From Pseudomonas sp. K2I15 (lineage in GTDB: Bacteria; Pseudomonadota; Gammaproteobacteria; Pseudomonadales; Pseudomonadaceae), in NCBI RefSeq assembly GCF_002204795.1, contig NZ_NIXO01000008.1, positions 62,001 through 126,000 of the forward strand: a DNA stretch of 64,000 bases, read 5' to 3'. A model generated the notes under the pieces. That model saw only the letters and a list, made by a program, of their open reading frames with translations. It ran no database searches and was not told where the DNA came from. Positions 45,912 to 53,342 of the stretch are shown here, piece after piece. Position 1 is the stretch's first letter. Every line of letters starts with the position of its first letter. A program made the translations under genes and the position numbers.

Positions 45912-46802
45912 ATGTTCGACTGGAATGACCTGCGGTTCTTTCTTGAGTTACAGCGTAGCGGACGCCTGCTCACGGCGGCGCAACGCCTGAAAACCACCCA
46001 CGCCACCGTGGCCCGGCACATCGAGGCCATCGAGAAAAGCCTCGGCACCGCGCTGTTCGTGCAGCACGCCCAGGGCTACGAACTCACGCCTTCCGGCGAG
46101 GCCCTGCTCAAGCACGCCGAAGCCATGGAAAACGTCGCGCTGCTGGCTGAAGAAGAACTGACCCATTCCGCCGCGCCCCTGGGCAAGATTCGCCTGGGCG
46201 TGGCTGAAGGCTTGGGCGTGATGTTTTTGGCCAGTCGCATGGGCGGCCTGTTCGAACGCTACCCGGGGCTGGAAGTGGAGCTGCTGGCGGTGCCGCGCTT
46301 TGTCAGCATCCTCAACCGCGAAGCGGAAATCAGCATCCACCTGGAACGCCCCAGCGTCGACCAGTTGGTGACCCGCAAACTCACCGACTACCGCCTGGCG
46401 CTCTACGCCAGCCGCAGCTACCTGGACCGCACGCCACCGATTGAAAAGCGCGAGGACCTGGCGGTACACGCCTGGATCGATTACGTCGACGACCTGCTGT
46501 TCAGCCAGGAACTGAAATTCCTCAGCAGCTTTTGCCGCAATCCCAAAGTGGTGTTCCACAGCACCAGCGTGATCGCGCAGCACCAGGCCGCGCGCTCTGG
46601 GTTGGGGATTGCGGTGTTGCCGTGCTTCATGGCAGCGAGCGACCCGGACCTGGTGCCGCTGCTGCCGGGGGAGAGCATCCAGCGCAGCTACTGGATCAGC
46701 TCCCGGCGTGAGTTGCACAAGTCGGTGAGGTTGCGGGTGTTGTGGGATTACCTGGTGGAGTTGTGCGCGCGGGAGCAGGGGGTTTTGTTGGGCGAGGTTT
46801 AG
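45912..46802 (+). CDS. LysR-family transcriptional regulator
   Basis: A 296-residue LysR protein: helix-turn-helix SGRLLTAAQRLKTTHATVARHIEAIEKSLGTALF and an effector domain with LGKIRLGVAEGLGVMFLASRMGGLFERYPGLEVELL. It starts 117 bp from the divergent GMC oxidoreductase gene, its likely target. GGAGG precedes the ATG. The effector is unknown. Confidence 0.87.
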   Translation: MFDWNDLRFFLELQRSGRLLTAAQRLKTTHATVARHIEAIEKSLGTALFVQHAQGYELTPSGEALLKHAEAMENVALLAEEELTHSAAPLGKIRLGVAEGLGVMFLASRMGGLFERYPGLEVELLAVPRFVSILNREAEISIHLERPSVDQLVTRKLTDYRLALYASRSYLDRTPPIEKREDLAVHAWIDYVDDLLFSQELKFLSSFCRNPKVVFHSTSVIAQHQAARSGLGIAVLPCFMAASDPDLVPLLPGESIQRSYWISSRRELHKSVRLRVLWDYLVELCAREQGVLLGEV

Positions 46803-46814
46803 CTGGCGCAACCG

Positions 46815-46857
46815 GATCAAAATGTGGGAGCGGGCAAGCCCGCTCCCACATTTGATC
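46815..46857. repeat. REP-type palindrome acting as terminator
   Basis: A nearly perfect palindrome centred on GGGCAAGCCC, with arms GATCAAAATGTGGGAGCGGG and CCCGCTCCCACATTTGATC. It sits between the ends of the convergent LysR and alkC genes and could stop both transcripts. Confidence 0.8.
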
Positions 46858-46879
46858 TGTGTTGTTGCGGCGAACGTCG

Positions 46880-47977
46880 TCAGCTCAGCAATTCGAATTC
46901 AACACTGCCCAACCGCTCCCCATTCACCAGCACATGCACCGCGTGCTTGCCGGGGTAGTGCTTGCGCGTGGTCAGTTCACGAATATGTTGGCCGCGGCTA
47001 ATCGCGTGATGTTCACCAGCGCCCAGCGTAAACGCCTTCAGCTTGAACACCTTGGACGCACTGTGACCGGCGCTTTTCACGTAGTCGATGGCGTAGTCCA
47101 CCACCAGCTTTTGCGGCGTGTCGGCAATCGATTCCAGGCTGAAGGACAGGTTGATCCGTTCCCCCAGATTGATCACCGCCGGCTCGACCTTCAGCTGATG
47201 AATCTTCACCTCGGCCTTGGCCCCCGCCCCCATGATCGTCAGCGCCCGGGTGTTGCCTTGCTTGATCAAACTGCGCAACGCGTGACGGGCAATCCACGCC
47301 GTGTGGGGGTTATCCAAAGGCCAGCCTTCAATCAAACTCAGCACCCAATCCGGATGGTCCTTGGTGATGTCGTTGAGGTGGTTGGCCACTGATTTGCGCA
47401 CGTAGAGGCTGCTGTCGGCCTTGAGGTTGTCGAGGATCGCGGCACACAGGTTCGGGTCGGCCTGCACTTCGGCCAGGCGAAATGACCACGGCAACCGTGG
47501 CCGTGAACCTTCACTGGCGAGGCGGCGCACGTGTTCGTTTTCATCCAGCGACCACTGTTGCATCACCGCCAGGGTGCGCTTGAAATCACTCAGCAGAAAA
47601 TGGCGCACGGCAAACTCGGCGGAGCCAAAGGTGGTGAAGTATTTGAGCGCGGCCATCGAACGTTTGAAATCATCGCCGCCGTAACTGGCGACGTAATGGG
47701 GCAGGAACAGGCTGACAAACGCGCTGTTCAGCCGTGGCGCCAGGGCATACAACAGCTTGAGCGTTTGTGGGTAATCCAGCGGGATCACCGCGTGCAGGCT
47801 TTCGCTGACCCGAGCCATGCGCTGCATCACCGACAGGTCCGCCAGCCCGGCCTTGGCATGTTTGAGAAAACCCTTGGCGTCGAACGGCGGGTACACCGCG
47901 CTCATTTCGGCGGCGATGTGTTGCAGGCGTTCGGCGTTGAAGATTTCCTTCAGGGCCGGGGCGCTTTGGTCGGTCAT
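46880..47977 (-). CDS. alkC: AlkC, DNA alkylation-repair glycosylase
   Basis: A 365-residue protein: about residues 1-255 are HEAT-like helical repeats (ALKEIFNAERLQHIAAEMSAVYPPFDAKGFLKHA, DENEHVRRLASEGSRPRLPWSF, SSLYVRKSVANHLNDITKDHPDWVLSLIEGWPLDNPHTAWIARHALRSLIKQG). Residues about 260-365 look like an immunoglobulin-like beta domain. This arrangement is that of AlkC, studied from P. fluorescens, which removes 3-methylcytosine and 3-methyladenine without base flipping. It is in the same direction as the synthetase gene 50 nt upstream. Confidence 0.88.
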   Translation of the reverse strand: MTDQSAPALKEIFNAERLQHIAAEMSAVYPPFDAKGFLKHAKAGLADLSVMQRMARVSESLHAVIPLDYPQTLKLLYALAPRLNSAFVSLFLPHYVASYGGDDFKRSMAALKYFTTFGSAEFAVRHFLLSDFKRTLAVMQQWSLDENEHVRRLASEGSRPRLPWSFRLAEVQADPNLCAAILDNLKADSSLYVRKSVANHLNDITKDHPDWVLSLIEGWPLDNPHTAWIARHALRSLIKQGNTRALTIMGAGAKAEVKIHQLKVEPAVINLGERINLSFSLESIADTPQKLVVDYAIDYVKSAGHSASKVFKLKAFTLGAGEHHAISRGQHIRELTTRKHYPGKHAVHVLVNGERLGSVEFELLS

Positions 47978-48027
47978 GGGCAGGTCCGCGGGTAGCCAGA
48001 GATGCCCAAGAGGCTAACCATCAGCGC

Positions 48028-49374
48028 CTACAGATACCAGCGATATTCCCGGGCATGAATCTCCTGCTGGAATGCCAAATGATCCTGGCGTTTGTTTTCG
48101 CAATACACGTCGACAAACTCCGCGCCCAGGCCTTCGCGCAGCACCGGCTGATGCTGCATGGCGCGTACTGCTTCAAGCATTTCCAGGGGGAAATCCGTGC
48201 CGCTGTTACGGTCTTCGTTCAGCGGGGCGAAGGGCTCTTTGGCAGCGTCAAGGCCATGCTCAAGCCCCACCAGAATCGCCGCCAGCACCAGGTACGGATT
48301 GGCATCGGCACTCGCCAGGCGATGTTCGATCCGCAGGTTGCGCGGGTCGGATTCCGGGATGCGCACGCAGGCGTCGCGGTCCTCAAAACCCCAGCAGGCG
48401 CGGGTTGCCGCATTGACCGTACCACCAAGACGGCGGAAGGCGTTGTGGTTGGGCGAGAAGATCGGCATGCAGTGCGGCAGCAGCTCAAGGCAGCCGGCCA
48501 CTGCGTGGCGCAACGGTTGCTGCTGATGGGCCGCCAGCAGGTTATTACCTGCTGCGTCGTACAGGCTGACGTGCACGTGCATGCCGCTGCCGGGGTGTTG
48601 CAGGTAAGGCTTGGCCATGAAGCTGGCGCGGTAGCCATGCTTGAGGGCCACGCCCCGGGTGCTGCGGCAGAACAGGGCGGCCCAGTCGGCGGCGCGCAGG
48701 CCGTCTTCCAGGTGGCCGAAATTGATCTCGAACTGGCCGGGGCCCAGCTCGGCGGTGATCACTGTGATGTCGATGCCCTGGGCCTTGGCAGTTTCCACCA
48801 TGTCATCCAGCACCGGCGCAAAGCGCGACAGGCGCTCGATGTGCAGGTTGGGCTGGTCGTCGGCGTCATCACTCAGCGGGTCACGGGCGAATTGCGGCAG
48901 GCCGTCGCTGAGCTTTTTATCGAACAGGTAGAACTCCAGCTCAAACGCGACCACCGGGTGAATGCCTTTGTGGTGCAGGCGCTCCAGCACCTTGGCCAGC
49001 ACTTCACGAGGTTCGAATTCAATCGGTGCTTCGGTGCCGTCGGAGGTGATCAACATCTGGCCCAGCGGCTGCGTTTCCCAGCTCACTGGCTTGAGCGTGC
49101 CGGGCACCAGGCGGCGATTGGCGTCCGGGTCACCGTCGTGAAAGCAGTAGTCGCCAATCTTGAACAGGCCGCCCTGGGCACCCAGCAGCACCGCGTTTTG
49201 CGGCAGTTTCAGCGGGCTGCCGGCGGCGACCTTTTCCAGCATCTCCACCGGGTAGCGCTTGCCGTAGAAATGCCCGGGAATGTCCAGGGCAATCAGGTCG
49301 ACGTAGCGTACATCGGGATGGTTCTGGCGAAAGGTCCGGACTTCGGCCAAAAGCGTGGAAGCATGGCTTTTCAC
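48028..49374 (-). CDS. Glutamine-synthetase-like gamma-glutamyl-amine synthetase
   Basis: A 448-residue member of the glutamine synthetase superfamily (VVAFELEFYLFD, ELGPGQFEINFGH, KPYLQHPGSGMHVHVSLYD, NHNAFRRLGGTVNAATRACWGFEDRDACVRIPESDP). The sequence belongs to the PuuA/PauA group that joins glutamate to putrescine or other amines, rather than to nitrogen-assimilating GlnA. The start is a GTG at 49374, preceded by GGAG eight bases upstream; the coding region begins just after the end of the regulator gene, so the two are coupled. Substrate unproven. Confidence 0.86.
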   Translation of the reverse strand: MKSHASTLLAEVRTFRQNHPDVRYVDLIALDIPGHFYGKRYPVEMLEKVAAGSPLKLPQNAVLLGAQGGLFKIGDYCFHDGDPDANRRLVPGTLKPVSWETQPLGQMLITSDGTEAPIEFEPREVLAKVLERLHHKGIHPVVAFELEFYLFDKKLSDGLPQFARDPLSDDADDQPNLHIERLSRFAPVLDDMVETAKAQGIDITVITAELGPGQFEINFGHLEDGLRAADWAALFCRSTRGVALKHGYRASFMAKPYLQHPGSGMHVHVSLYDAAGNNLLAAHQQQPLRHAVAGCLELLPHCMPIFSPNHNAFRRLGGTVNAATRACWGFEDRDACVRIPESDPRNLRIEHRLASADANPYLVLAAILVGLEHGLDAAKEPFAPLNEDRNSGTDFPLEMLEAVRAMQHQPVLREGLGAEFVDVYCENKRQDHLAFQQEIHAREYRWYL

Positions 49375-49385
49375 GGGTGTTGCTC

Positions 49386-49943
49386 CTAGTTGTAGACCCA
49401 CAGCACGCGGGCTGGCAGGTCGGTCAGGTTGCCGTAGCGGCAGTGGGCGAAGCTGGCCAGGTGGAAGCTGTCACCGGTGCGCAGGGTGACCGATTCGGCC
49501 TCGCCCTCGACCCACAGCGTCAACTCGCCTTCCAGCACATAACCGGCCTGTTCGGCGCGGTCGCTCATGGTCTGTTCGCCACTGTTGGCACCGGGGGCCA
49601 ATTGGCTGTCGAGCATCGAGAACGCGCCGTGCATGCTCGGCGACACCAGGATGTCGGTGATGCCGTTGGCGTAGTACACGGTGCGCCGCTCGTTGGGGCG
49701 GGTGACCCAGGCCACCGCCTTGGGTTTGGACAGGCTGTAGAAATAGGTGGTGGGCACGCCGAGGGCGTGGCTGATGGCGGTCAGGTCGGCCACGGTGGGG
49801 CGCGACAGGCCGCGTTCAACCTGTGACAGGAAACCCACCGAGCGCTCGATTTTTTGCGCGAGTTGCGCCAGGGTGAGCTTCTTGTGCTTGCGCAGGTCGT
49901 GGATCAGGATCGCCAGGGCGTCCAGTTCTTCTTGCTTGTTCAT
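49386..49943 (-). CDS. XRE-cupin transcriptional regulator
   Basis: A 185-residue regulator: N-terminal XRE helix-turn-helix (LTLAQLAQKIERSVGFLSQVERGLSRPTVADLTAISHALGVPTTYFY) and a C-terminal cupin domain (SDRAEQAGYVLEGELTLWVEGEAESVTLRTGDSFHLASFAHCRYGN). This is the PuuR-like type that controls polyamine or amine catabolism. It lies just upstream of the synthetase gene in the same operon. Three palindromic boxes spaced 24 bp apart start five bases from its start codon, so it probably represses itself and its divergent neighbour. Confidence 0.9.
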   Translation of the reverse strand: MNKQEELDALAILIHDLRKHKKLTLAQLAQKIERSVGFLSQVERGLSRPTVADLTAISHALGVPTTYFYSLSKPKAVAWVTRPNERRTVYYANGITDILVSPSMHGAFSMLDSQLAPGANSGEQTMSDRAEQAGYVLEGELTLWVEGEAESVTLRTGDSFHLASFAHCRYGNLTDLPARVLWVYN

Positions 49944-49948
49944 GGGCG

Positions 49949-50006
49949 TTTCGTGAAATTCTTATCAAGAAATTTCATGAAAAATTACAGGATTAATTTC
50001 ACGAGG
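49949..50006. promoter_or_regulatory. Three evenly spaced operator-like palindromes
   Basis: TTTCGTGAAA (49949-49958), TTTCATGAAA (49973-49982) and TTTCACGAGG (49997-50006) start exactly 24 bp apart. The second is a perfect palindrome, and the first and third are near-palindromes related by strand reversal. The first box ends next to the XRE-cupin start codon and the third includes the ribosome-binding site of the divergent DUF4440-like gene. Confidence 0.75.
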
Positions 50007-50015
50007 GCAATGGGT

Positions 50016-50393
50016 ATGGAGTTGGCGGAGCATTTGCGAGGGCTGGAACACGAGCTGCACCAGTGCACAACCCGTGCAGATGCGGCGCGGTTGTCGGTGT
50101 TGCTGGCGGATGATTTTGTCGAATTTGGTGCCAGCGGCAATGTGTGGGGCAGTAAGGCCGAGGTGATCGACGGGCTGCAGGATGAGGTGTTTTCCGCCAG
50201 ACGCATCAGTGACTTTGTATTGAAGGTGCTGGCCGAAGGGGTGGCATTAGTGACGTATCGCTGTCATCGGGCGGCGACGGAAGCAAATGCGGCGGGGGAG
50301 TCGTTGCGCAGTTCAGTATGGCGCGAGAGCGGCGGGCAGTGGCAGATGGTGTTTCATCAGGGCACGCCGACACGTCAGCGTGCACCTGTGTAA
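50016..50393 (+). CDS. DUF4440 / SnoaL-like (NTF2-fold) protein
   Basis: A 125-residue protein of the NTF2-like fold: MELAEHLRGLEHELHQCTTRADAARLSVLLADDFVEFGASGNVWGSKAEVIDGLQDE and the C-terminal SSVWRESGGQWQMVFHQGTP. Function of such stand-alone members is unknown. The ATG at 50016 has CGAGGG upstream at a good distance; the ATG at 50010 is too close to it. It is divergent from the XRE-cupin regulator and shares its operator region. Confidence 0.8.
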   Translation: MELAEHLRGLEHELHQCTTRADAARLSVLLADDFVEFGASGNVWGSKAEVIDGLQDEVFSARRISDFVLKVLAEGVALVTYRCHRAATEANAAGESLRSSVWRESGGQWQMVFHQGTPTRQRAPV

Positions 50394-50404
50394 GCGTCGG
50401 CAGA

Positions 50405-50755
50405 TCAGGCCGTTCGCTTGTCCTCAACCCCTGACAGGCTGGCATCTTCACGATGCCCCAACAGGTTCGCCACCACCGACGTCGGCGATTTGTGTTTGTA
50501 GGTGTTGTAGTTGGTGACCGAGTCGGTGAAGAGCTGGCGGGAGAACGTCACGCGTTGTTCCAGCCCGGTGATCACTTCGCCCGCGGCCATGCCATGTCGC
50601 GCAGCATCAAGCTGACGCAGGGCCTCGCCGAGTTGGACGAAGGCTTTTTTGCTGCGGTCGCGCAGGGCTACCAGTTCGTTGTAGGTGCCGAAGACGTAGA
50701 GCGCCAGCAGCGTGAGCACGGTCACGATAATGATAGTGAGGTGGGTACCAGTCAT
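50405..50755 (-). CDS. Short LemA-like membrane protein
   Basis: A 116-residue protein with one N-terminal membrane helix (LTIIIVTVLTLLALYVFGTYNELVALRDRSKKAFVQLGEALRQ). The helix followed by YNELVALRDRSKKAF and the C-terminal LFTDSVTNYNTYKHKSPTSVVANLLGH are clearly like the two ends of LemA proteins (usually about 185-200 residues), but the middle helices are missing. It may be a naturally short family member or an internally deleted one. The ATG at 50755 is chosen because the membrane helix then lies at the N-terminus, as in LemA. Confidence 0.65.
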   Translation of the reverse strand: MTGTHLTIIIVTVLTLLALYVFGTYNELVALRDRSKKAFVQLGEALRQLDAARHGMAAGEVITGLEQRVTFSRQLFTDSVTNYNTYKHKSPTSVVANLLGHREDASLSGVEDKRTA

Positions 50756-50915
50756 TGGACATCCTGAGCAGCTGGAAAAAAGAACCAATCTTATCTGATT
50801 AATCGCCGGCCCGGTCGTTGGCCGCCCATCCATCTGCCGCTTCAATCACTGCGCTGAATGATTCCCCGCGCGTGCGGTCGGAATCTTTACGCGTCATTCA
50901 TTGAAGGAAGTGCCC

Positions 50916-51224
50916 ATGAAGTCCAAGTCCCTTGTAGCCTGCCTGCTGGTTGCCGCGAGCCTGTCTGCCGCCAGCCTTACCGTCCAGGCCGCTGATAGCC
51001 CGCAAAAAACCGTGCAGCCTTCAAATATCAATACCCGCGATCTCAAGGCTGGCGACCGCGCGCCGGACATCCTGATGCGTAAGGAATCAGCCGTCGCCGA
51101 CTGGAAGAAACATGGCCTGAAGCAGCCGGAAGAAGACAGCCAGTGGGCCCGTGTCAACGACAAGTACGTGCTGCTCAAAACCACTAACGGCACGATTCTC
51201 GACGTCACACCGGTTAAAAAATAA
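50916..51224 (+). CDS. RcnB-family periplasmic protein
   Basis: A 102-residue exported protein: signal peptide MKSKSLVACLLVAASLSAASLTVQA, then RDLKAGDRAPDILMRKESAVADWKKHGLKQPEEDSQWARVNDKYVLLKTTNGTILDVTP, which fits the RcnB domain. RcnB itself is linked to nickel and cobalt balance; most relatives have no known role. GAAGGAAG lies before the ATG at 50916. It has its own terminator. Confidence 0.82.
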   Translation: MKSKSLVACLLVAASLSAASLTVQAADSPQKTVQPSNINTRDLKAGDRAPDILMRKESAVADWKKHGLKQPEEDSQWARVNDKYVLLKTTNGTILDVTPVKK

Positions 51225-51229
51225 AGCAT

Positions 51230-51275
51230 CAGTGGGGTGAGCGACCGCGTCCTCATCCCACTGCATTTTATTTTT
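51230..51275 (+). terminator. Terminator of the RcnB-like gene
   Basis: CAGTGGGGTGAG pairs with CTCATCCCACTG (one mismatch) around a 10-nt loop and is followed by CATTTTATTTTT. Confidence 0.85.
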
Positions 51276-51319
51276 GCATAAGTGCATAAAACAGCATTTT
51301 TTTCGTCTCATCTTGCGTT

Positions 51320-51360
51320 AAGGTACATCCGCTTGCGGGCCGCGAAGGCCCCTTTACCTT
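51320..51360 (+). promoter_or_regulatory. Nested hairpin in the leader of the MFS gene
   Basis: AAGGTA (51320-51325) pairs with TACCTT (51355-51360), and inside it GGGCC (51337-51341) pairs with GGCCC (51347-51351). The structure ends 18 nt before the ATG. It is not a riboswitch class that I recognise. Confidence 0.45.
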
Positions 51361-51378
51361 GATAAGAATGAGAGCAGG

Positions 51379-52587
51379 ATGCTTGCCACAATAAGAAATT
51401 ACCCGCGTACCGTGAACCTGCTGTTGTCGGCCACGCTGATCCTCACGCTGGCCAAGGCCATCACCTTTCCGTACCTCGTCATCTACCTTACCAACCACTT
51501 TGCCCTCGACATCAGCCAGGTCGGCCTGGTGATCGGCAGTTCGCTGATCGTCGGTTCACTGCTGAGTGTGTACGGTGGCTTCCTGGTAGACCGCATCAAC
51601 AGTTATCGGCTGTTGCTCAGCCTGAGCGTGGTGTTTGCCCTGGGGTTTGTCGGCACGGTGCTGGCCCGGGAAATCTGGTCGTTCTACAGCTGTCTGATCC
51701 TGATCAACCTGGCGTACGCGGTGATCGACATCGCCATCAAGTCCGGGTTTGCCAGCCTGTTGCCGGAGGATGAACGCAGCGAAGCGTTTTCCATCAAGTA
51801 CACCCTGACCAATATCGGTTATGCGGTAGGGCCGTTTTTTGGTGCGATGGTGGCCAAGCTCGATATCAGCTTGCCGTTTATTCTGTCGGCCGTCTTGGGC
51901 CTGGGGTTTTTCCTGCTGTATTGGCGCTGGGGCGACCGCACGTTGGCCACCGTCGACACCACGCAAAAGCCGGTGTCGTTCCTCGCCGTGGGCCGCGTAC
52001 TGCTGCGGGACCACCGGCTGGTGTGCTTCACCGTCGGCGGCTTGCTCAGCGCCGTGGTGTTCGGCCAGTTCACCGCGTACCTCTCGCAGTACCTGGTGAC
52101 CACCACCACTGCCGAATATACCTACACCATTATCAGCGCCGTACTCACCACCAACGCCGTGTTGGTGATCGCCCTGCAATACGCGATTGGTCGGCGCATT
52201 TCCCACCGCTACCTGAGCCAGTGGCTGATCTTCGGCCTGGGCATGTTCATGCTGGGGGTGATTGGTTTTGCTCTGGCGAGCAACGTGTGGTGGTGGATCC
52301 TGGCGATGGCGATTTTCACCGTGGGCGAAATCGTGGTGTTCCCCGCCGAGTACATGTTTATCGACCGAATCGCCCCGGACCACCTGCGGGGCATGTATTA
52401 CGGCGCGCAAAACCTCTCCAACCTCGGCGCTGCCCTGGGGCCGGTACTGTGCGGGCTGGTGCTGGCCAGCCTGCCGGCCCATTACATGTTTTACATGTTG
52501 GCAGCGTTTATTGTCGGGGGAGGGGTGTTCTATTTTATCGGGGCGTCGTTGAAGGCACGCTCGTCGTTGAAGGCACGCTCAATGTAG
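51379..52587 (+). CDS. MFS transporter (YdeE-like)
   Basis: A 402-residue, twelve-helix major facilitator. Family features are LVIYLTNHFALDISQVGLVIGSSLIVGSLLSVYGGFLVDRI, with a loop-2 motif in modified form, and PAEYMFIDRIAPDHLRGMYYGAQNLSNLGAALGP. The YdeE/MdtH branch exports dipeptides or drugs; substrate unknown. The last residues SLKARSSLKARSM come from an 18-bp tandem duplication (52546-52563 and 52564-52581) next to a REPIN, whose first bases supply the TAG stop. Without the repeat the protein would end in the usual short polar tail. Confidence 0.82.
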   Translation: MLATIRNYPRTVNLLLSATLILTLAKAITFPYLVIYLTNHFALDISQVGLVIGSSLIVGSLLSVYGGFLVDRINSYRLLLSLSVVFALGFVGTVLAREIWSFYSCLILINLAYAVIDIAIKSGFASLLPEDERSEAFSIKYTLTNIGYAVGPFFGAMVAKLDISLPFILSAVLGLGFFLLYWRWGDRTLATVDTTQKPVSFLAVGRVLLRDHRLVCFTVGGLLSAVVFGQFTAYLSQYLVTTTTAEYTYTIISAVLTTNAVLVIALQYAIGRRISHRYLSQWLIFGLGMFMLGVIGFALASNVWWWILAMAIFTVGEIVVFPAEYMFIDRIAPDHLRGMYYGAQNLSNLGAALGPVLCGLVLASLPAHYMFYMLAAFIVGGGVFYFIGASLKARSSLKARSM

Positions 52588-52682
52588 GAGCGAGCTTGCT
52601 CGCGAAGGTCGTTAACGATGACGCGCCAAGCCTGAATGAACGCGGCGCCTGGGCGTTTTTCGCGAGCAAGCTCGCTCCTACA
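52583..52682. repeat. REPIN (TGTAGGAGCGAGC class) overlapping two gene ends
   Basis: Arms TGTAGGAGCGAGCTTGCTCG and reverse complement enclose about 58 nt. The TAG in the left arm (52585-52587) ends the MFS gene, and the TAG read from the right arm on the minus strand (52678-52680) ends the DUF1652 gene. Confidence 0.9.
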
Positions 52683-52947
52683 GTGGGCGTAGCGGCAGGT
52701 CATCCAGAGTGACTTTGCCGACGGTGTTGCTCTGCAGCTCGTAGCGCAACTCGTCGACCATCTTTTCCACTTCCTGCGGGGTCTGCAGTTTGTTGACGCT
52801 GATCCCCGTGACGACCAGGTCCACCCGGCCACTTTCGGCATCGAAGACTTTCAGGGTCAACGAGGCGTCACGGCACAGGGTGAACTCGCAGGTCAGGGGC
52901 GACAGGGCCTCTTCGATGCAGTTGCGCAGTTGGGAGAGTGTAAACAT
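52678..52947 (-). CDS. DUF1652 family protein
   Basis: An 89-residue protein of a small Pseudomonas family: LSQLRNCIEEALSPLTCEFTLCRDASLTLKVFDAESGRVDLVVTGISVNKLQTPQEVEKMVDELRYEL. Function unknown. It starts 11 nt after the CsbD-like gene in the same direction and is probably co-transcribed. Its stop codon lies inside a REPIN arm. Confidence 0.85.
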   Translation of the reverse strand: MFTLSQLRNCIEEALSPLTCEFTLCRDASLTLKVFDAESGRVDLVVTGISVNKLQTPQEVEKMVDELRYELQSNTVGKVTLDDLPLRPL

Positions 52948-52958
52948 TCGGGCTCTCC

Positions 52959-53210
52959 TCAGCGACGACGCAGCAACAGACCCAGCAGCAGGCCAACACC
53001 GGCGACAATCGCCACGGTAGCCAGGGGTTTTTGCTTGGCAAAATCGCCGACGGTGTCCAGCGCGTCACCGTAGGTTTGCTGCAATTGGCCGGCGGCCTGA
53101 CGGGCCACACCTTCGGCCTGGAGCCGTTCGTCACCGGTCAGATCACCCAGAAAACCCTGAGCCTTGCCGGCCACTTTTTCGACGGCGCCTTTGACTTGTT
53201 CGCTTTTCAT
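52959..53210 (-). CDS. CsbD-like stress protein with C-terminal membrane segment
   Basis: An 83-residue protein: the CsbD-type MKSEQVKGAVEKVAGKAQGFLGDLTGDERLQAEGVARQAAGQLQQTYG followed by a hydrophobic glycine-rich C-terminal segment (ATVAIVAGVGLLLGLLLRRR). CsbD proteins are general-stress proteins of unclear role; the membrane tail is common in the Pseudomonas versions. AAGGAA precedes the ATG at 53210. A TGCAC-N11-GTGCA dyad lies about 104-124 bp upstream. Confidence 0.85.
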   Translation of the reverse strand: MKSEQVKGAVEKVAGKAQGFLGDLTGDERLQAEGVARQAAGQLQQTYGDALDTVGDFAKQKPLATVAIVAGVGLLLGLLLRRR

Positions 53211-53287
53211 GGTGGATTCCTTAAAGGGCATGTCATCTCAATGGCACAGGACCCAAAGCCCTGTGCCCACCCTTCAAGATTAAGCAG

Positions 53288-53341
53288 TGCACCCCCGTGC
53301 AATAAGGCGAATTTGCACCGGTCGCACTAGTGCATTTGCAC
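53288..53341. promoter_or_regulatory. Cluster of TGCAC/GTGCA half-sites upstream of the CsbD-like gene
   Basis: TGCAC at 53314-53318 and GTGCA at 53330-53334 form a dyad with an 11-bp spacer. Further half-sites lie at 53288-53292, 53297-53301 and 53337-53341. The same TGCAC-N11-GTGCA arrangement, within an otherwise similar 30-bp stretch, lies at 55055-55075. Confidence 0.65.
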
Positions 53342-53342
53342 T

